A DNA stretch of 64,000 bases from contig JAFCMP010000018.1 of the NCBI GenBank assembly GCA_017506865.1, positions 1 to 64,000 of the forward strand, written 5' to 3'. The position numbers were made by a program, and so were the translations under genes. The notes below the pieces were generated by a model, which saw only the letters and a program-made list of their open reading frames with translations, did not search any database and was not told the DNA's origin. Shown piece by piece: positions 22,101-34,559 of the stretch (positions are counted from its first letter, which is position 1; each line of letters opens with the position of its first letter). Source of the DNA: Tribonema minus (Eukaryota; Sar; Xanthophyceae; Tribonematales; Tribonemataceae).

Positions 22101-22232
22101 TGCCATCAGCGTCGTGCCCTGTGGGTTGTGCAGCAAAACATGAGTAAGAAGGCATCATCATTGCTGTACGCAATTTGCGTACAGTGTGGCAGGTACTGGC
22201 AGCATGTAGACTTGGTCCACACGATGATGGCT

Positions 22233-22318
22233 GTGTGTGCCCAGGTGTTGGTGATGTAATGCGTCTCGGTACCTGTACGACACTAGGGTGCGCTGTATCG
22301 ACAACACCCGGGCCTACG
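22233..22318. mobile_element. Degenerate copy of a small hairpin element
   Basis: Diverged version of the element at 22484-22555: a GTGTGCCCAGGTGTTG arm, a GGTACCTGTACG loop, and a TGTATCGACAACACC arm. Confidence 0.45.
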
Positions 22319-22483
22319 GCTGCTGCTGCAAGAGCAATCATACCAACAGGCCTACGCAGCTGGCTCCACTTGCAAGGTGCTGACCAGTGACTATTGGCTC
22401 CATAACGCGAAATGATGCAAGGAGTGGAGCAACCGAGCCAGCATGCCTATGTAGCTAGCTGGCTCCACTTTCAAGGTGCTGTC

Positions 22484-22555
22484 TGTGCGCCCAGGTGTTG
22501 TCGATACAACGCACAGGTACCGAGTTGCATTGTATCGACAACACCTGGGCGCACA
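22484..22555. mobile_element. Small hairpin (MITE-like) element, perfect 26-bp arms
   Basis: Arms 22484-22509 and 22530-22555 are exact reverse complements over 26 bases, with a 20-nt loop containing GGTACCGAG. Related copies occur at 22233-22318 and 46173-46256, so it is dispersed and not a local accident. It is too short to code and could be a non-autonomous element. No target-site duplication is obvious. Confidence 0.6.
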
Positions 22556-23712
22556 AGCCCAGTACCTCTGGGCTCGTTTCGTACCCAAGCAAGGAGCGGC
22601 AGGCAACAGCAACGAGGCCTGACCTGGCAGGAGGTGATGCAGCAGCGTTGCAGCAGCGCTCCGAACGTGCCGCTCGCCTGCACCCCCGGGAAACCCTCAT
22701 CATCCGACCTGCACAACTCCTCGCCCCCCGCCGTGAGGTTCGCCCCCTCCACCATGGCATTGGTCACGATCAACGGGCCGCTGCCCGTGGTGATGCGCGG
22801 CGTGCGCGCATTGCCGGCGCAAAGGGGCGCGCCCTGTAGGCGGAAGCCCTCGACGATCAGGTGCCTTTTTAATGGATGTCGGCGGTGAGGAGGATGCAGT
22901 CGCCAAAGGCGCAGTCTTCTATCGCCCGCTACAGGGCGGAGGCGCTGCGCAGGGACAACGCACACACAAGACAACGCACGCGCAAGCTATTTTATAGGCT
23001 TATTTATTATAGGTTGCTGAGGCTAGTTGGTGTGTACTGTTCACATTGTGGTTCTTGTAGGAGTGGAACTCGTGCCACAGTGTACAAGGCCTTGTCAGCC
23101 CCACAACTGCTCAGCTCAAGAAACACTATGCTGTCAGGCTTACCTATGTGCATCAGTGAAGATAGTCATGAAACGCACAGAGCCTTTGTTGAGCATTGCC
23201 AAGATCATACGCTGCGCGTTTTCCATGAAAGGTTCCAAGGCTACCGACGGCGTGCTTTGCAAGCGCCGGTGAACCCATGCTTTTACTTCTTGAAGGCTGC
23301 ATACATAATTATCCAGCTGACGAGCCAGAGAGGCGGCAGCACCCAAGAGCAAGCGAATTGTGTCAGCTATTTCTTCTCGTTGTGGGACGCCTCTGACGCA
23401 TCTTTGCCACAGGAGCAGCAGCTAACAGCAGTGATCAAGCACGATTCTTCACGACACTACTGCACTGCAAGAGTGTGACCAACCTGTCGACGGTGTAGCT
23501 GGGCTTGGTGTCATAGAGGAACTCGTTGAACAGTTCTTGGTCCTTGTCATTGGGAGTGTGGTCGCTGCAGGTGCGCAGCATTGTTGCTTCATCGAAGAAC
23601 GGTCCCTTCCGAGAGCAGCGCTGGGAGTGCTGGCACTGAGGGTTGCCCAGGCGACGTGCCAGCTCCAGCCACCCACCAGGAAGTCGGCCAGCAGCCTTAA
23701 GAGAAGCATTGT

Positions 23713-23796
<84 letters not shown>
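23713..23796. repeat. CAG/CTG trinucleotide tract (~28 units)
   Basis: About 28 CAG triplets with one CAA interruption, inside exon 2 of the F-box copy B. Copy A has about 5 units at the same place (16594-16610). The coding frame differs on the two sides of the tract. Confidence 0.9.
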
Positions 23797-23798
<2 letters not shown>

Positions 23799-24304
23799 CA
23801 GCACCAGCACCAGCACCAGCAGCGGCAGCAAGCGTGGTCGTTGGTGAAATCTGGGCTTGATCAGCAGACAATGCAGACATTTCGGCATTGCAGTTTTGCA
23901 TCTAAGGAATTCAAAGTCCGACCAAGACCGAAGAGGCATTGCAATGCAGCTGGATGCTTATACTGCATTTGGTGTCAGCCAAGCTTTCTGCTGCACCAGT
24001 TCTACGACTCGCAAGCCAGCACAGCAGTTGCGGCGTAAAGCTCTGTTGGAACTTTTCCTTCGACGAACATGCGCACCTGAATGACCCCGGCCGGGCCCAG
24101 GACAGCGAATGGATCCAGCTCCCACATGGCGGTGGTCCATGAGAGAGAGCGACGGGCAATGACAGCTCTCCAGCGCCTGCACGTCAGAGCGGCTCTCAGT
24201 ACGGACCGCACGGGCAAAAAAGATGATACTCTGGCTACCACCTCGTCTGGCAGGAAGAATTTGGCCTCAGCCAGAAGCTGCGAGTGACGACGGGTATGAC
24301 GCAT

Positions 24305-25189
24305 GCGTGCGATTGTGGCACGCTAAGGCCAGCTGCACACACACGACCAAAAGTGTCTCTCTTTTTTCGAACCCGACTTCGCGCGCTTTTGAACTTGAAG
24401 CTTTCACTCTCCAACATTATAACCTTATAGTCCTTCGTGCCCAGACAAGTGTGACTCCACAACATCAAGAGGGCAGCATAGCATAGCTGCAGCCAAGGCA
24501 AATAGATGGGGTCGTATCAACTGTGCAGGGCGTAAAAATCTTCCTCAGACCTTCAAATACGTCACGTTTCTGCCTTCAAGCTGCAAGGGAATGTATTTTG
24601 TAGAGTCAGCATTCGCGGGGAGAGCCTTAGGCTGATTGTGCACTGATGTTAAGCACCGTCAGCCTCCTTCATAGTGATGATGATCAACTCTTTGCTTCGT
24701 CGCACAGCATGGTGGCGAGTCATGGTGTGACACTGTCATATGCACCGCGCCAGGCCACCAAGATGTCAGAACATCCACATGCGACAAACACCGGCTCTGA
24801 GTGGCATCAGCAAACATGACTATTAGTATAGAATCTCGTGTGCATTTGCAGCGCGGCATCCGCAGCTCGTCACAGCTCAGAGACGAGCACCAAACCGCTG
24901 CTCTTGCCCACATACGCACACCGCTTTATCAAAAACATTAATGAACGCCACCGTAGGCAGCTGTCAGAATCGACCGGGCCTTGGCAGCATTACACGTGCG
25001 GCGTCTGACCAGGCAGTGTCGCCAAGGCGTGCCCGGTAATCAAAGTCGCCGCGCCCAGGCTCGAAGGCCTCTGTGCCTCAAATTTATTCCGGCCTTCACC
25101 GCAAGGAGACACTGCAGCTCCGCAATCAAGCACAGCATGGCTCTCTACTAGAGCGCCGCAGCGACTGTGTTCCAAGCTCTGCCCTAGGG
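24305..25189. other. Intergenic, nothing recognised
   Basis: Holds the presumed upstream region of the F-box copy B and the 3' side of the C5orf34-like gene. No supported gene. Confidence 0.4.
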
Positions 25190-28100
25190 CTACCACACGG
25201 ACACGCGCTCAGCAGTGCTCAACGTTAACGGCTGCTGCGACAGTGGCGCTGCGGCGGCGCCGGCGCGCCGCGCACGTTTCAGGTCGTCGCCGGGCGCGGC
25301 GCGGCAGTGCCGCATGGAGTTGAGCGCTGCCGTGTTGTCGCGCAGGACGCGCTCCACAAAAACTTGCCTGCGCGGGGCCACGTGCGACGGACGGCGCGCG
25401 GAACTGTTGTCGGAATAATGTCCATCTCGCCCGCGCCATGCGCCACCAAATTGACGTCTTGCGTGCACAGCTTGGGAGTGCGCAGAAGCCGCGGCAGCGG
25501 CAGCGCTCCGGCACAAAGCCCGCATACATACACACGACGTGCACACGCACATATATATAGAGACATCCGCGCGTCGCAGCAGCGCACAGGGCGCACGCGC
25601 GGCAACGCATCAGAATGGCAGACACAAAAGTACGCATGCGTACTCATACCAGCAAGGCTGTCCCCCGAAGGCAAAGCGACATTCTGCTGCCGGCAACTTC
25701 ACCTGCTCGCAACAGCCCCGATGGTTGCTGCGCTGCCGCACGCCAATGAGGGCTCGCTGATCCCCACACAGCTGCCGCCGCCGCTGCCGCCACTGCTGCT
25801 GCCGCCGCCGCAGCTGCCGCCACTGCCGCTCAGCGCCGCCGCCAGCACGCAGTGCGCGCGGCTGCCGCGCACGGCGGCGGCGACGCTGCGGCAGAGGGCG
25901 GAGCGCTGCTGCGCGGCGGCGACGCGCTCGCTCAGCGAGGCGAAGGCCCACGCCGCAAAGGCGCGCGCTGCCGCGGCGTGCGCGCCCAGGCCGTGGTGCG
26001 TCACTTCAGAAGCTGGCAGCGCGAGGCGCGCGCCGTCCGGCAGTATGCAGTGCAGGAGCGATCTGCCCGGGGGGGGGGGGGGGGGTTGTGGAGATCAGAG
26101 ATGTGATATGCGCGAGCGCAATTTGCACCACACTTATGCAGCCCTGAAGTCAGTTGATGGGTATTCCTGCAGATTGTTCATATCCTGCTGATGGATATAT
26201 TCATGTGTTGTAGCAAAAAGGAATTAGATGCCCTTGTTTCTTTTGCTTGCGGTCATGGGTAAGTCACATCATGCCTCATCCATCTCACTCTAATTTGCAG
26301 CGCTGATGAAAACTTGCGACCTTAGTGTTGCGCACCGGTGGCGTGCACGTCGAGAGCAGTGATGGCGGAATGCAGGCGTTAGGCAGCGTGCAGGCATGCG
26401 AGCGTTTTTGAAGGTGAAATATGGATGGCACAGCAAGCCCTACACCTCAACCCTAAAACCTGAGGCCCGGGCTGGCGTTAATGCTACAGCGCCCAGTGCT
26501 CCCTGCCGCAACGGTAGTGTGCAATGTTTCCGCTTTGCAGCCAGGCGCTGTCGACGCAGTTGCACGCATATTGTGCGCCCGCCTTGCAGATCCGTACCAG
26601 GATGCATGGCGTCAACGACTGTCGAACCATAGGGGCGCAACACATTCATGATCATTGCGAAGGCTCGGTGCAGCAACTCCGTGCATGGACAGCCTCAGTG
26701 TCGATCGGGGCAGGCGCGCAAACAGCACGCCGGCGTACCATTCTAATCCTAACCCTAAACCTAACCTTGGCGCATTGGCGCATACGCACAGGCGATTCGG
26801 CGCTGTGCACTAACGAGCTCTTTGCGGAGGCAGAGCTCATGGCAAGCTTGCAGGGTCAGGGTTAGCACAGCATGTGCGTCCGTGCTGCCCGAAGCCGGAG
26901 CGTACGGGGGACGCCCTGAGTTTGCACTGCTAGGGGTTGGGACAAGTGTGTTGCGTTCAAGCTCTGCCGTCGAGCGCACAGGCTAGGCACGGACGCAGTA
27001 GTACAGCCTAACCCCAACCCAGAACCCAAGCACGCAACAGTTTTTCAGGGCCAGACACCCTCGGCGACCTCGCGTTCTGTAGGGATGGAGCTGTGTTTAG
27101 CGTTAAGTGTGTAGTCTCGGCATCGCCCTCGACACTGAATATAAGTACATCCACACCTAGATGCGTCTAGCAGGAATTCTGCATTTGGGCGACAGACAGT
27201 GGCCGCAATAAGCTTTCAGGGCCAGACAACAGTATACCTACTGCAGGGTTTAAGCTTTGGTTAGGGTCCAGTGTCAGGCTGAACTTGATCAGTGTCACCA
27301 AGGTACCTACATACCTGGTTGCGTCCAGCGTGAGGATGACGCGGTCCGGGAACACCGCGCTCACCTGCGTACATGAACACGGGCGCGGCAGTGCTCAGAC
27401 TGATGAATTCATGAATGAAGGCATGAACAACAATGTATATTGAGGTCCGGGAACACCACGCTCACCTGCGCACATGAACACGGGCGCGGCAGTGCTCATA
27501 CTGATTATATTATAAATGAATGAAAGCATGAAGAATGCATCTTGAGGATACCTGACGCAAGCTGACCTGCGCAGGTACACGCGATTGCGGCAGTGCTCAG
27601 ATTGGTTCATGAATGAAGATGGAAACAGAATGCCGCGCTCGCCTGCGCAGGGACGCCGTGAGTACGGCTGAATTCATGATGGCATGAGTGACAAAGGCAT
27701 GAAGCACAATTTGTATCCAGGTATAGGGCAGGAACGCTGCACTCGCGTGCACGCACAAACGCGCAAGTGAGACGTGATGAATTCAGGGCTGAAGGCATGA
27801 ACAGGCGCGCGAGCGTGTCAGTGCTCAATGTGATGACTACGAAGGCTTGTGGGGGTGACGGTGCAGGACTTATTGGACCCGCGAGTGACAGTGCTCAGAC
27901 GAATGACTTCAAGGTCGAAGGCATCGACCGGCATGCAAGCGTCTCAGTGCTCAAAGTGATGACCATGGAGACTCAGAAGCCCGTGAGTGCACAGAGACAG
28001 AGCGGTCGCGATTTCAACTCCTGAACAGCTGGCAAGGGCCAGCAAGACTTATGATGACACCCGATACCATGAAGACGATATCATGTGGTCACGTGGTGGC

Positions 28101-31100
28101 AATGAAAAGCCCGTGCTGCGGGCACAGCTCACAGATGCACCCGATGCCGCAAGGACCCATGCCACAAGTGCAGTGCGTGGAGATGAAAATAAAAACAAAC
28201 AAGCGCATGGCTACCACGCCAAAGTGAAGCACCCTGCTTAGGTAGGTTTAGGGCAGGGTTAGGGTTAGGGCTAAGTTAGAGCTCAGCGCAAGACGTGGAC
28301 ATCGGGCAGGGCAGCATAAGAGGCCGCGCCATCCTACAGTGCATACTCTTCGACAAAACAACTTGGGTAGATAATGTCGAGCAGTGCCCATATCGAGCAG
28401 CTACACACATGCGCGCGAGCCTCACTGCAACAGCCAAACGGGGCGCACACGCGCGCTCTCACCCTGCCGTCGGCAACGGTTCGCTGCAACAGCCAAACGG
28501 GGTGCGCGCGCTCTTAAAGGTGCATGAGAGTACACGACTGTCAAGTAGCTGTCCATACCAAGCAGCCACACACACGCGCGCGCGCGCACGAGGGTCACTG
28601 CAACAGCCGCAGGGGGCGCACGCGCGCTCTCACCCTGCCGTCGGCAAACGCCGTGAAGCGCGCGCCGTCGCGCGAGCGCTGCTGCACCACCACCTCCGCG
28701 CTCAGCGCACACCCTCCCCCCCAACGCCCCACCCCCCCCCAGCCCCCCCGCCGCCACCGCCGCCGCCTCCACGCCACCAGCACCAGGCGCCGCCGCTGCC
28801 GCCGCCGCCGCTGCTGCGCAGCGCGCCGCCCACGCCTCATACTGCGTGCGCAGTGCCACGGCGCGGCGCGCAACGGCGGCGAGAAGCGAGGCGTCGGCGT
28901 CGCCGCACGTTGCCGCGCCCATGTGCGCCGCGGCGTCGATGTAGATCACGCGTGGGCGGCGGCGGCGGCAGTGCTGCTGCCCGTCGCCGCGGCGATGCTG
29001 CGTGAGGAACTGCGCACACGAGGCGGCGGCGGTGGCGGTGTGAGCGCCGATTGCCGCAATCCGCGCGTGCGGGCGCCAAACATCAGAATAGTGCATGCAT
29101 CGACGCACACACATCAGACTGAGTGCGCGCTTGCAGCATGAATCACATTGTGCGCAACACCTCCGGTTGCTGCTTCGGTGGGCCCGTGGGGAGGTGGTAG
29201 TCAGAACGCAGACTGCCGCCTGCTCAGCGCCCTCCCTCCCGTGGCACCTCGCAGCTCTCCAAGAAGGAGTACGCAGTGCACAACATACCTACGGTATATG
29301 TTGATGCTCCGCTGACTACACGATGCCCCCGGACGCCAGCAGCACCACACGACAAGTCCCCTCAACATAAAAATATTGAGCGCTGCGCCTTACCCCCCAT
29401 ACCTACGGTATGCATCAGTGCTCCCTCCAGTACACATTACAATGCGTGTAGACAGTATGCGACACGCCCGCGTGCGCACTGTGCTGAGCGCTGTGACTTG
29501 CCTCGCCCGACAGGACGATCACGCAGCTGCCACAGTGGGGCTGCACCACAACCTCCACGCCGCTGCCGTCGCCGCTGCCCCCGCCGCCGCCGCCTCCGCC
29601 GCTGCCGCCGCTGCTGCCGCGTTCCAGTGTGTGTCGCCTCCACCGGATGTGGTATGATGCCTCATCCGTTTCCTCTGCCACCACGCTCAGCGGACCATAG
29701 TATCCTGGTGGGAGGGCGCAGCAGAGAGGATGGCTGCAGGTCACATTTGCGGTGACCGCGCGCAGGCGGGGGCGCGGCGCGTTGCGGCGCATGCCCGCAG
29801 CCGCTGCCGCCTTCACGTCAGCCACTGGCATGACAAGGTTACGCGGATAACAATGAGCTCTGCAGAATACATGCGACGCGCGCTACCGACTTCGCGGGCT
29901 ATTGCAATGTGTGGTAACATTTCACTCGCCCCCCCCCCCCCCCCCCCCACACACCCCACACTAACTAGCACAAGCGTCTGCTGCGCGGAGGCTTCAAGAA
30001 GCAGAGGCGCGTGCCGCCGTGCGCCACGCTTGGTGCCACACCAAGCGTGCGCAGCCGCAGCAGCAGCGGCAGCAATGCGCTGCATTGGGGGCAGCACGGC
30101 GGCGCCCATGCTGCATGCAACTCCGGCAGAACATTACCGTGATGCAGGGTACTGAGTTGGGAGAAGCGAGGCAACATACAATCGTAATCACTCGTGTGCA
30201 AACGCGTTTGCAGCCGCTTACCATCACCAAGCGCCATCTGCAGCACGTCATACGGCAGCAGCGCGTCGCCACCGCCGCTGCCGCCGCTGCTGCTGCCGCC
30301 ATCTGTCCAGCCGCCGCCGCCGCCCGACGCCACAGAGCCCCACTGCGGACACTCGGTGGCTGGCTTGCAGCGCGGCAACCGTGTCTGCACATAGTCGCCG
30401 TGCCCCGCAGCAGCGCTCGACTGCTGCTGGCACGGCGGCGCATGTTCATGCGGTGTGGGCACCAGACGCGCCGCTGCCGCTGCCGCCGCCGCTGATGCGC
30501 AACCTGCGCCGCTGCCACGTGGCAGCGGCGCCCTCACGCCGAGCGCGCGTTCCGCCGCCACGCATGGACGCTGCTGCTGGTGCTGCTGCTGCTGCAGCGG
30601 CGGCGGCGAGTTCTCGTCGACAAAGTGCCCTGATGCTGGTGCTGCCGTCGCTGCCACTGCTACTCCGTCCCACGCGCTGCCGCCGCTGTTGTCGCGCTGC
30701 TGCAGCAGCTGCTGCGCCAGGCGCAGCGGGTGACGCCAGCACGCAGGGACAGCATGCAGGGGATGGACTTGGGTGATGCGCACGTAGTTGCCGCCGCCGC
30801 TGCCGCCGTTATTGGTCGTGCTGCGAGTCGCGCAGCGCGTTGACATTGCGGAGCTCTGCCATGGGTCCGTCTCATCTGCATGGCAGCGCAAGAGAGCGGG
30901 CGGTGAGATGGTAAGTATGGGGCAGGTGGGGCAGCTTGCCGCGCAGTTCGAATCAATGTGGCCACAGCAGCAGCGCTCAAGCGGCGGCCGACGATGTGCG
31001 CCAGCGGCGGTGCGCCCGGTAGATCGCAAGCTGCGATCCTTTGCCGCGTTTGGGCAGCGGCTGGGCACTGTGCACCAGCAGCGCTCAAAGCGTGCAGCAG

Positions 31101-33261
31101 CAGCAGCAGCTCGCCACATCAGACATGAGTCGCAAGCGCGCTGAGCACTGCAGCGGGAGACGCCCTTGTCTGCGCGTGCGGGACCCCACCGCACGCATAG
31201 ACGTGCTGCTCTCGCAAAGAGAATCTGCAGGCTCGACTGGGGCCGCGCAGATTCAGACTGCAAAACACGCGCGCCACCCGTGGTGCACATTGTGGTGTGC
31301 GGCGGAGTCGCCGAAATGCACGAGCGCGCTGCCAATGGCCATACGCCTGCACTGAATGCAGCGGTACCGGCCCCTTCAGGTTCTCGTCACTTTGCAGCCT
31401 GAGCCTGAGCACACACTCTCACAGGCCGCACAGCCCGCCGCATGGTCCAGCTCCACGTGTGTGCAGAGCATGCAGCGCCGAATTCGTCCGCCGTGCGCAG
31501 AGGGAACGACGCCGTCACGGTGCAACTCATGCCTGGACACACGCTCACGCAGGCCCCACAGCCCCCTGCATGCCCCAGCTCTACAGGGCTGTTTGTGCCC
31601 GCGGCGGCTGCGACGGCAGCAGCGGCGCGGCAGCAGCAGCGGCGGCGGATCAGGCAGCACCCACCTTCGTCTGCCGCTTGCACGTCACAGTGCAGTCCAT
31701 GCCTGAGCAGACACGTACTCATACATACATGCGCGCCAGCCCTCGTGTGTCTGAGCAATGTAGCACCCACCTTCGTCCGCTGTGCGCACGGGGAACGTCA
31801 CCGTCACAATGCAAAACATGCCTGAGCACGCCCTCACACACGCCCTACAGCGCCCCCCGCATGCTCCAGCTCCACAGGCGGCAGCAGCAGCGGCGTGGCA
31901 GCAGCAGCGGTGCGGCAGCAGCAGCGGCGGCGGACCACACAGCACCCACCTTCGTCCGCCGCGCGCATGGGAAAGGTGACCGTCACTGTCCTGCACAGCG
32001 CATCCAGTACCAGCTGAGCACTGCCGTCGACGGCATCGACGCGCACGCCGTCGGGCGTCAGCGACGCGAACGCAGGGTCCAGCGCCGCACTCCACAGCGC
32101 TGTTCCCGTCGCCGCCGCAACTGCTGCAGTTTTGACGCCGCCGCCGCCGCCGCCAGTGCTGCCGCCGCCGCCGCCACCAGCGCAGCCGTCGCCGCCGCGC
32201 CTACCCTTACAGGCTGCGTTGTCAGCAGTCTGACAGAGCAAGGATCCGGCACCGCTGCTGCCGCTGCCGCTGCTGCCGCCGCCGCCGCCGCCGCCGCAGC
32301 CACTGCTGCTGCCGTGTGCAGGAGGGGCAGTGCACAAGAGGCGTGCACAGACATACGGCTGTGGCGCGTGCGCGTTGCGGAGGCGCAGCGCCGCGGCGAC
32401 CTTGGCGCGGTCCGCTGTCGCGGCGAAGCGCGTGAGCTGGCGTCGCGCGCCGCCGCCCTCTGTCACGTGCGTCATGCACCTGGCAGGGGGGGGGGGGGGG
32501 GGGGGCGTGAGCAGCACGATGTGCACACAGCGTTTCACAGGGGAAAAAATCGCATTGACTCAATCAACACGTGCACGGTTGAGTTGACGGATCGGGGTCA
32601 AAAAGGGCGGCCTGTGGCAGCAAGTGCCTCAGCTGGCGTGCTGCGTCGCGTACAGTTGCTCTACCGCAGATTCGTCGTAGCGGTGAGCGCGATGCGAAAG
32701 GGGGTTACATATTGAGAGCAATTGGCATGATGGTGCCAGTTCGCTGTTGCATCTGCGGTAGTGAGCGGTGATGTGGGTGTGTGATGTGTGGAGTTGCGGG
32801 CATGTGATGCGTGAAAACAAGCATAGATTGCACGTGCAAATTCAAAAAGCGCTGCAACGACAGCCGTGCACGAATCTTATGATCCTGTGGATGCGGCTTG
32901 TCCTGACGACACTTTGTCTATTGCATATGCACATCCTCTTAGGGCGCTGAGCGCATGCATGCACTCAGTCAGCTCATGTTACTTCACTGGCAGCTGTCGT
33001 CGCACAAACAGTTTTTGTACGAGCTCCTGCCCACAATTCAGCGCGCAGAAGGCCATGCTGATCACGAGAGCGAGCGCACTCTCATGATCAGTGAAGGACG
33101 AGAAAACCCGAGTGGCCAGGGTCATCATTTTGAGGAGCGTGCATGATGTTCACCTTCCGTCGGGTTCCAGCACGAAAGCTTCTCCTTCGAGGCTCCTTCC
33201 TCCAAAGCTGGGCTTTGCAAAGCAGGCGATCACCTGGCCCCCCGTGCAGTACATGAGGCGT
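25190..33261 (-). CDS. C5orf34: C5orf34-like protein, eight exons found, first exon(s) missing
   Basis: Exons: 33261-33154, 32479-31950, 30875-30222, 29704-29502, 29009-28634, 27364-27315, 26062-25703, 25367-25190 (stop 25192-25190). Phases agree at every junction. Compared with the human C5orf34 family as I remember it, exon 1 (YCTGGQVIACFAK...FVLEPDG) fits the N-terminal domain, exon 2 the RTHFVISTYRE-like helix (LTRFAATADRAKVAAAL), exon 3 the Y...CW-HPLRLA block, exon 5 the helix plus ARFTAFADGR, exon 6 AVFPDRVILTLD, and exon 7 CILPDGARLAL. The family's function is not well known. Gly/Ala-rich inserts from trinucleotide repeats enlarge it. Exon 5 is one nt out of frame at a poly-C tract (28720-28750), either a sequencing slip or a lesion. 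Exon 4 uses a GC donor. Confidence 0.65.
27420..27660. repeat. Tandem copies of the start of C5orf34-like exon 6
   Basis: The acceptor plus exon start around 27345-27395 (GGTCCGGGAACACC...CTCACCTGCG...ACATGAACACGGGCGCGGC) recurs at about 27447-27500, and more weakly near 27560 and 27640, inside the intron just upstream (minus strand) of the real exon. Confidence 0.65.
28415..28655. repeat. Tandem copies of the 3' end of C5orf34-like exon 5
   Basis: The block CTCACCCTGCCGTCGGC, with flanking GCACACGCGCGCT and CACTGCAACAGCC, occurs at the true exon end (28629-28646) and again at about 28459-28476. The exon edge and its donor have therefore been copied into the intron. Confidence 0.65.
31470..31960. 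repeat. Tandem copies of the 3' end of C5orf34-like exon 2
   Basis: The exon end that reads VTFP-R-ADE plus donor GTGGGT on the minus strand (31950-31985) recurs at about 31765-31805, 31660-31695 (weaker) and 31485-31525. Each copy is followed by the same intron-like sequence with GCATG(C)CTGAGCA on the plus strand. Confidence 0.65.
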
Positions 33262-34559
33262 CTGCGGCAGCAGCGACGCTGCTGAGGAGTCATTGGCTGC
33301 AGCGCTGCCACCTGCTGAGAGGCCATTTGGGGGGAGTATCGATAGCAACGAGAGCAATGTGGGACTTCAAGTCCAACTCCAACTGTCACTTTTTAAAGCT
33401 CAAAAACCCTGGTCAGGGGGGGCTTTTCAGTTCGTGTAGTCGCTCCGTTTTCTTATCCCTATATGCATGCGCGCACTCACCGTTACCGGTGCTTTCTTGC
33501 AGCAGCACAACGCAGTGCGCATATGGATCGCCACCTCGCGCGCCATGCGTCTCAGCATTGCAGCCTCTTTGCCTCTTGGCCTCGATGTCTAGTCAGCTGA
33601 GTGCAATTCATGCTTAGGGTAAGAAACAATACCGCCAAAGGTGTATGTTTCCGCCAGGGAAAACGCCAGCAGGTGGTTAGGTGGATTGGGGTGGGGCTTC
33701 CGCACGCAGCAAAGGGGGGTTCTGATGCCATGACGTGGTGCGTGCCAGATTATCATGAGACAACACAAGCACAGATGCAGCTAGCTGAGCAATGCTGCCT
33801 TTGAAATTGAGGTGCTCACGGCCACCATAAATACAAGTCCGTAAGGACGGACACCAACTCTCCAATTGAGCCCTGGTGGCCACCTCAAGGCGCGTTACGC
33901 ATACAGATGCAGCTGAGCACTGCTTGCCATTCAAATTGAGGTGACTGTTGACAAATACACGCAGAGCTCATCAGTTGAGCCCCGCCCAAGGCGTGTTTCA
34001 CGTGCTGCCAACACACATCTATCATCCTGATGCACGCTGATGTGCCGCTTCACGACAGATGACACAATGGGATTGCCTGCTACCACCGGCGCATACATGC
34101 CAAAAGCCGCTGAGCTGATTGCTCTGGTATTGATTAGCTGTACGCCATTCGACTTGAATCAGCATGGGCCAAGGGGCCTGGCTAAAACCTGAATGATGAG
34201 CACTGACTCCAGGCAAACAGAGTTCGATAAGGTGAACAGAGCCAGATTATGCACCTGAACATTTGAATGCACGTACAGCTGGAGCACCAACTGCAAGCTG
34301 GGTGCATGTTGGCCAACTGCAATGCGCTTTGAAGAAGGCATGCTGATCAGGGGGGCATCTGAGCACCAAAAACCGCACAGGCACAACCTCCCCCCATTAC
34401 ACGTATTCGCCGCAGATCATGTTAACAGACGCAAGCTTCATTGTGCTTGCACCTTGTACCTATCACCAACAAGTCGCCTTCTGCATGCAACTCCAGAGAG
34501 GGCCATGTTCACACACACTTAAACACATGTGGCAGAGCTCAACTTGCTTGAAGCACAGA
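33262..34559. other. No gene recognised
   Basis: Should contain the missing first exon and promoter of the C5orf34-like gene, but I cannot identify them. 33800-33990 holds two diverged copies of a ~120-bp block (AGCTGAGCA...TTGAGGTG...GAGCCC). Confidence 0.4.

Larger units (their letters stand above)
19889..24304 (-). pseudogene. F-box plus beta-helix protein, copy B (disrupted, CAG-expanded)
   Basis: Exons: 24304-24077, 23850-23484, 22944-22624, 22118-22043, 20872-20816, 20687-20537, 19982-19889. Donors and acceptors match copy A exon for exon, including the 151-nt exon 6 and the shared C-terminus WRRGWDSAKP. Exon 1 has an intact F-box (LPDEVVARVSSFLPVRSVLR). Lesions: exon 2 is 367 nt against 263 nt in A, which breaks phase and coincides with a CTG/CAG expansion. 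Exon 3 has an in-frame TAG where a Gln codon would read on (SAL*RAIEDC), and a frame change with TAA after ITAD-like LLTAD. At least three independent lesions make this a pseudogene. Confidence 0.7.
19150..24350. repeat. Segmental duplication, copy B
   Basis: Direct-orientation paralogue of 12850-17150. It is about 0.9 kb longer, because of intron sequence, hairpin elements (22.2-22.6 kb) and a CAG expansion. A short local duplication also lies at 19430-19670, where a block ending in TTGATGACCAGTTGCGCCAG occurs twice. Confidence 0.75.

Noticed and set aside
23537-23860. Plus-strand poly-Ala ORF
   Set aside because: Read-through of the CAG tract; the minus strand carries the exon.
28524-29141. 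Arg/Pro/Ala-rich ORFs on the plus strand
   Set aside because: Shadows of the minus-strand C5orf34-like exon 5; composition is that of reverse-read GC-rich codons.
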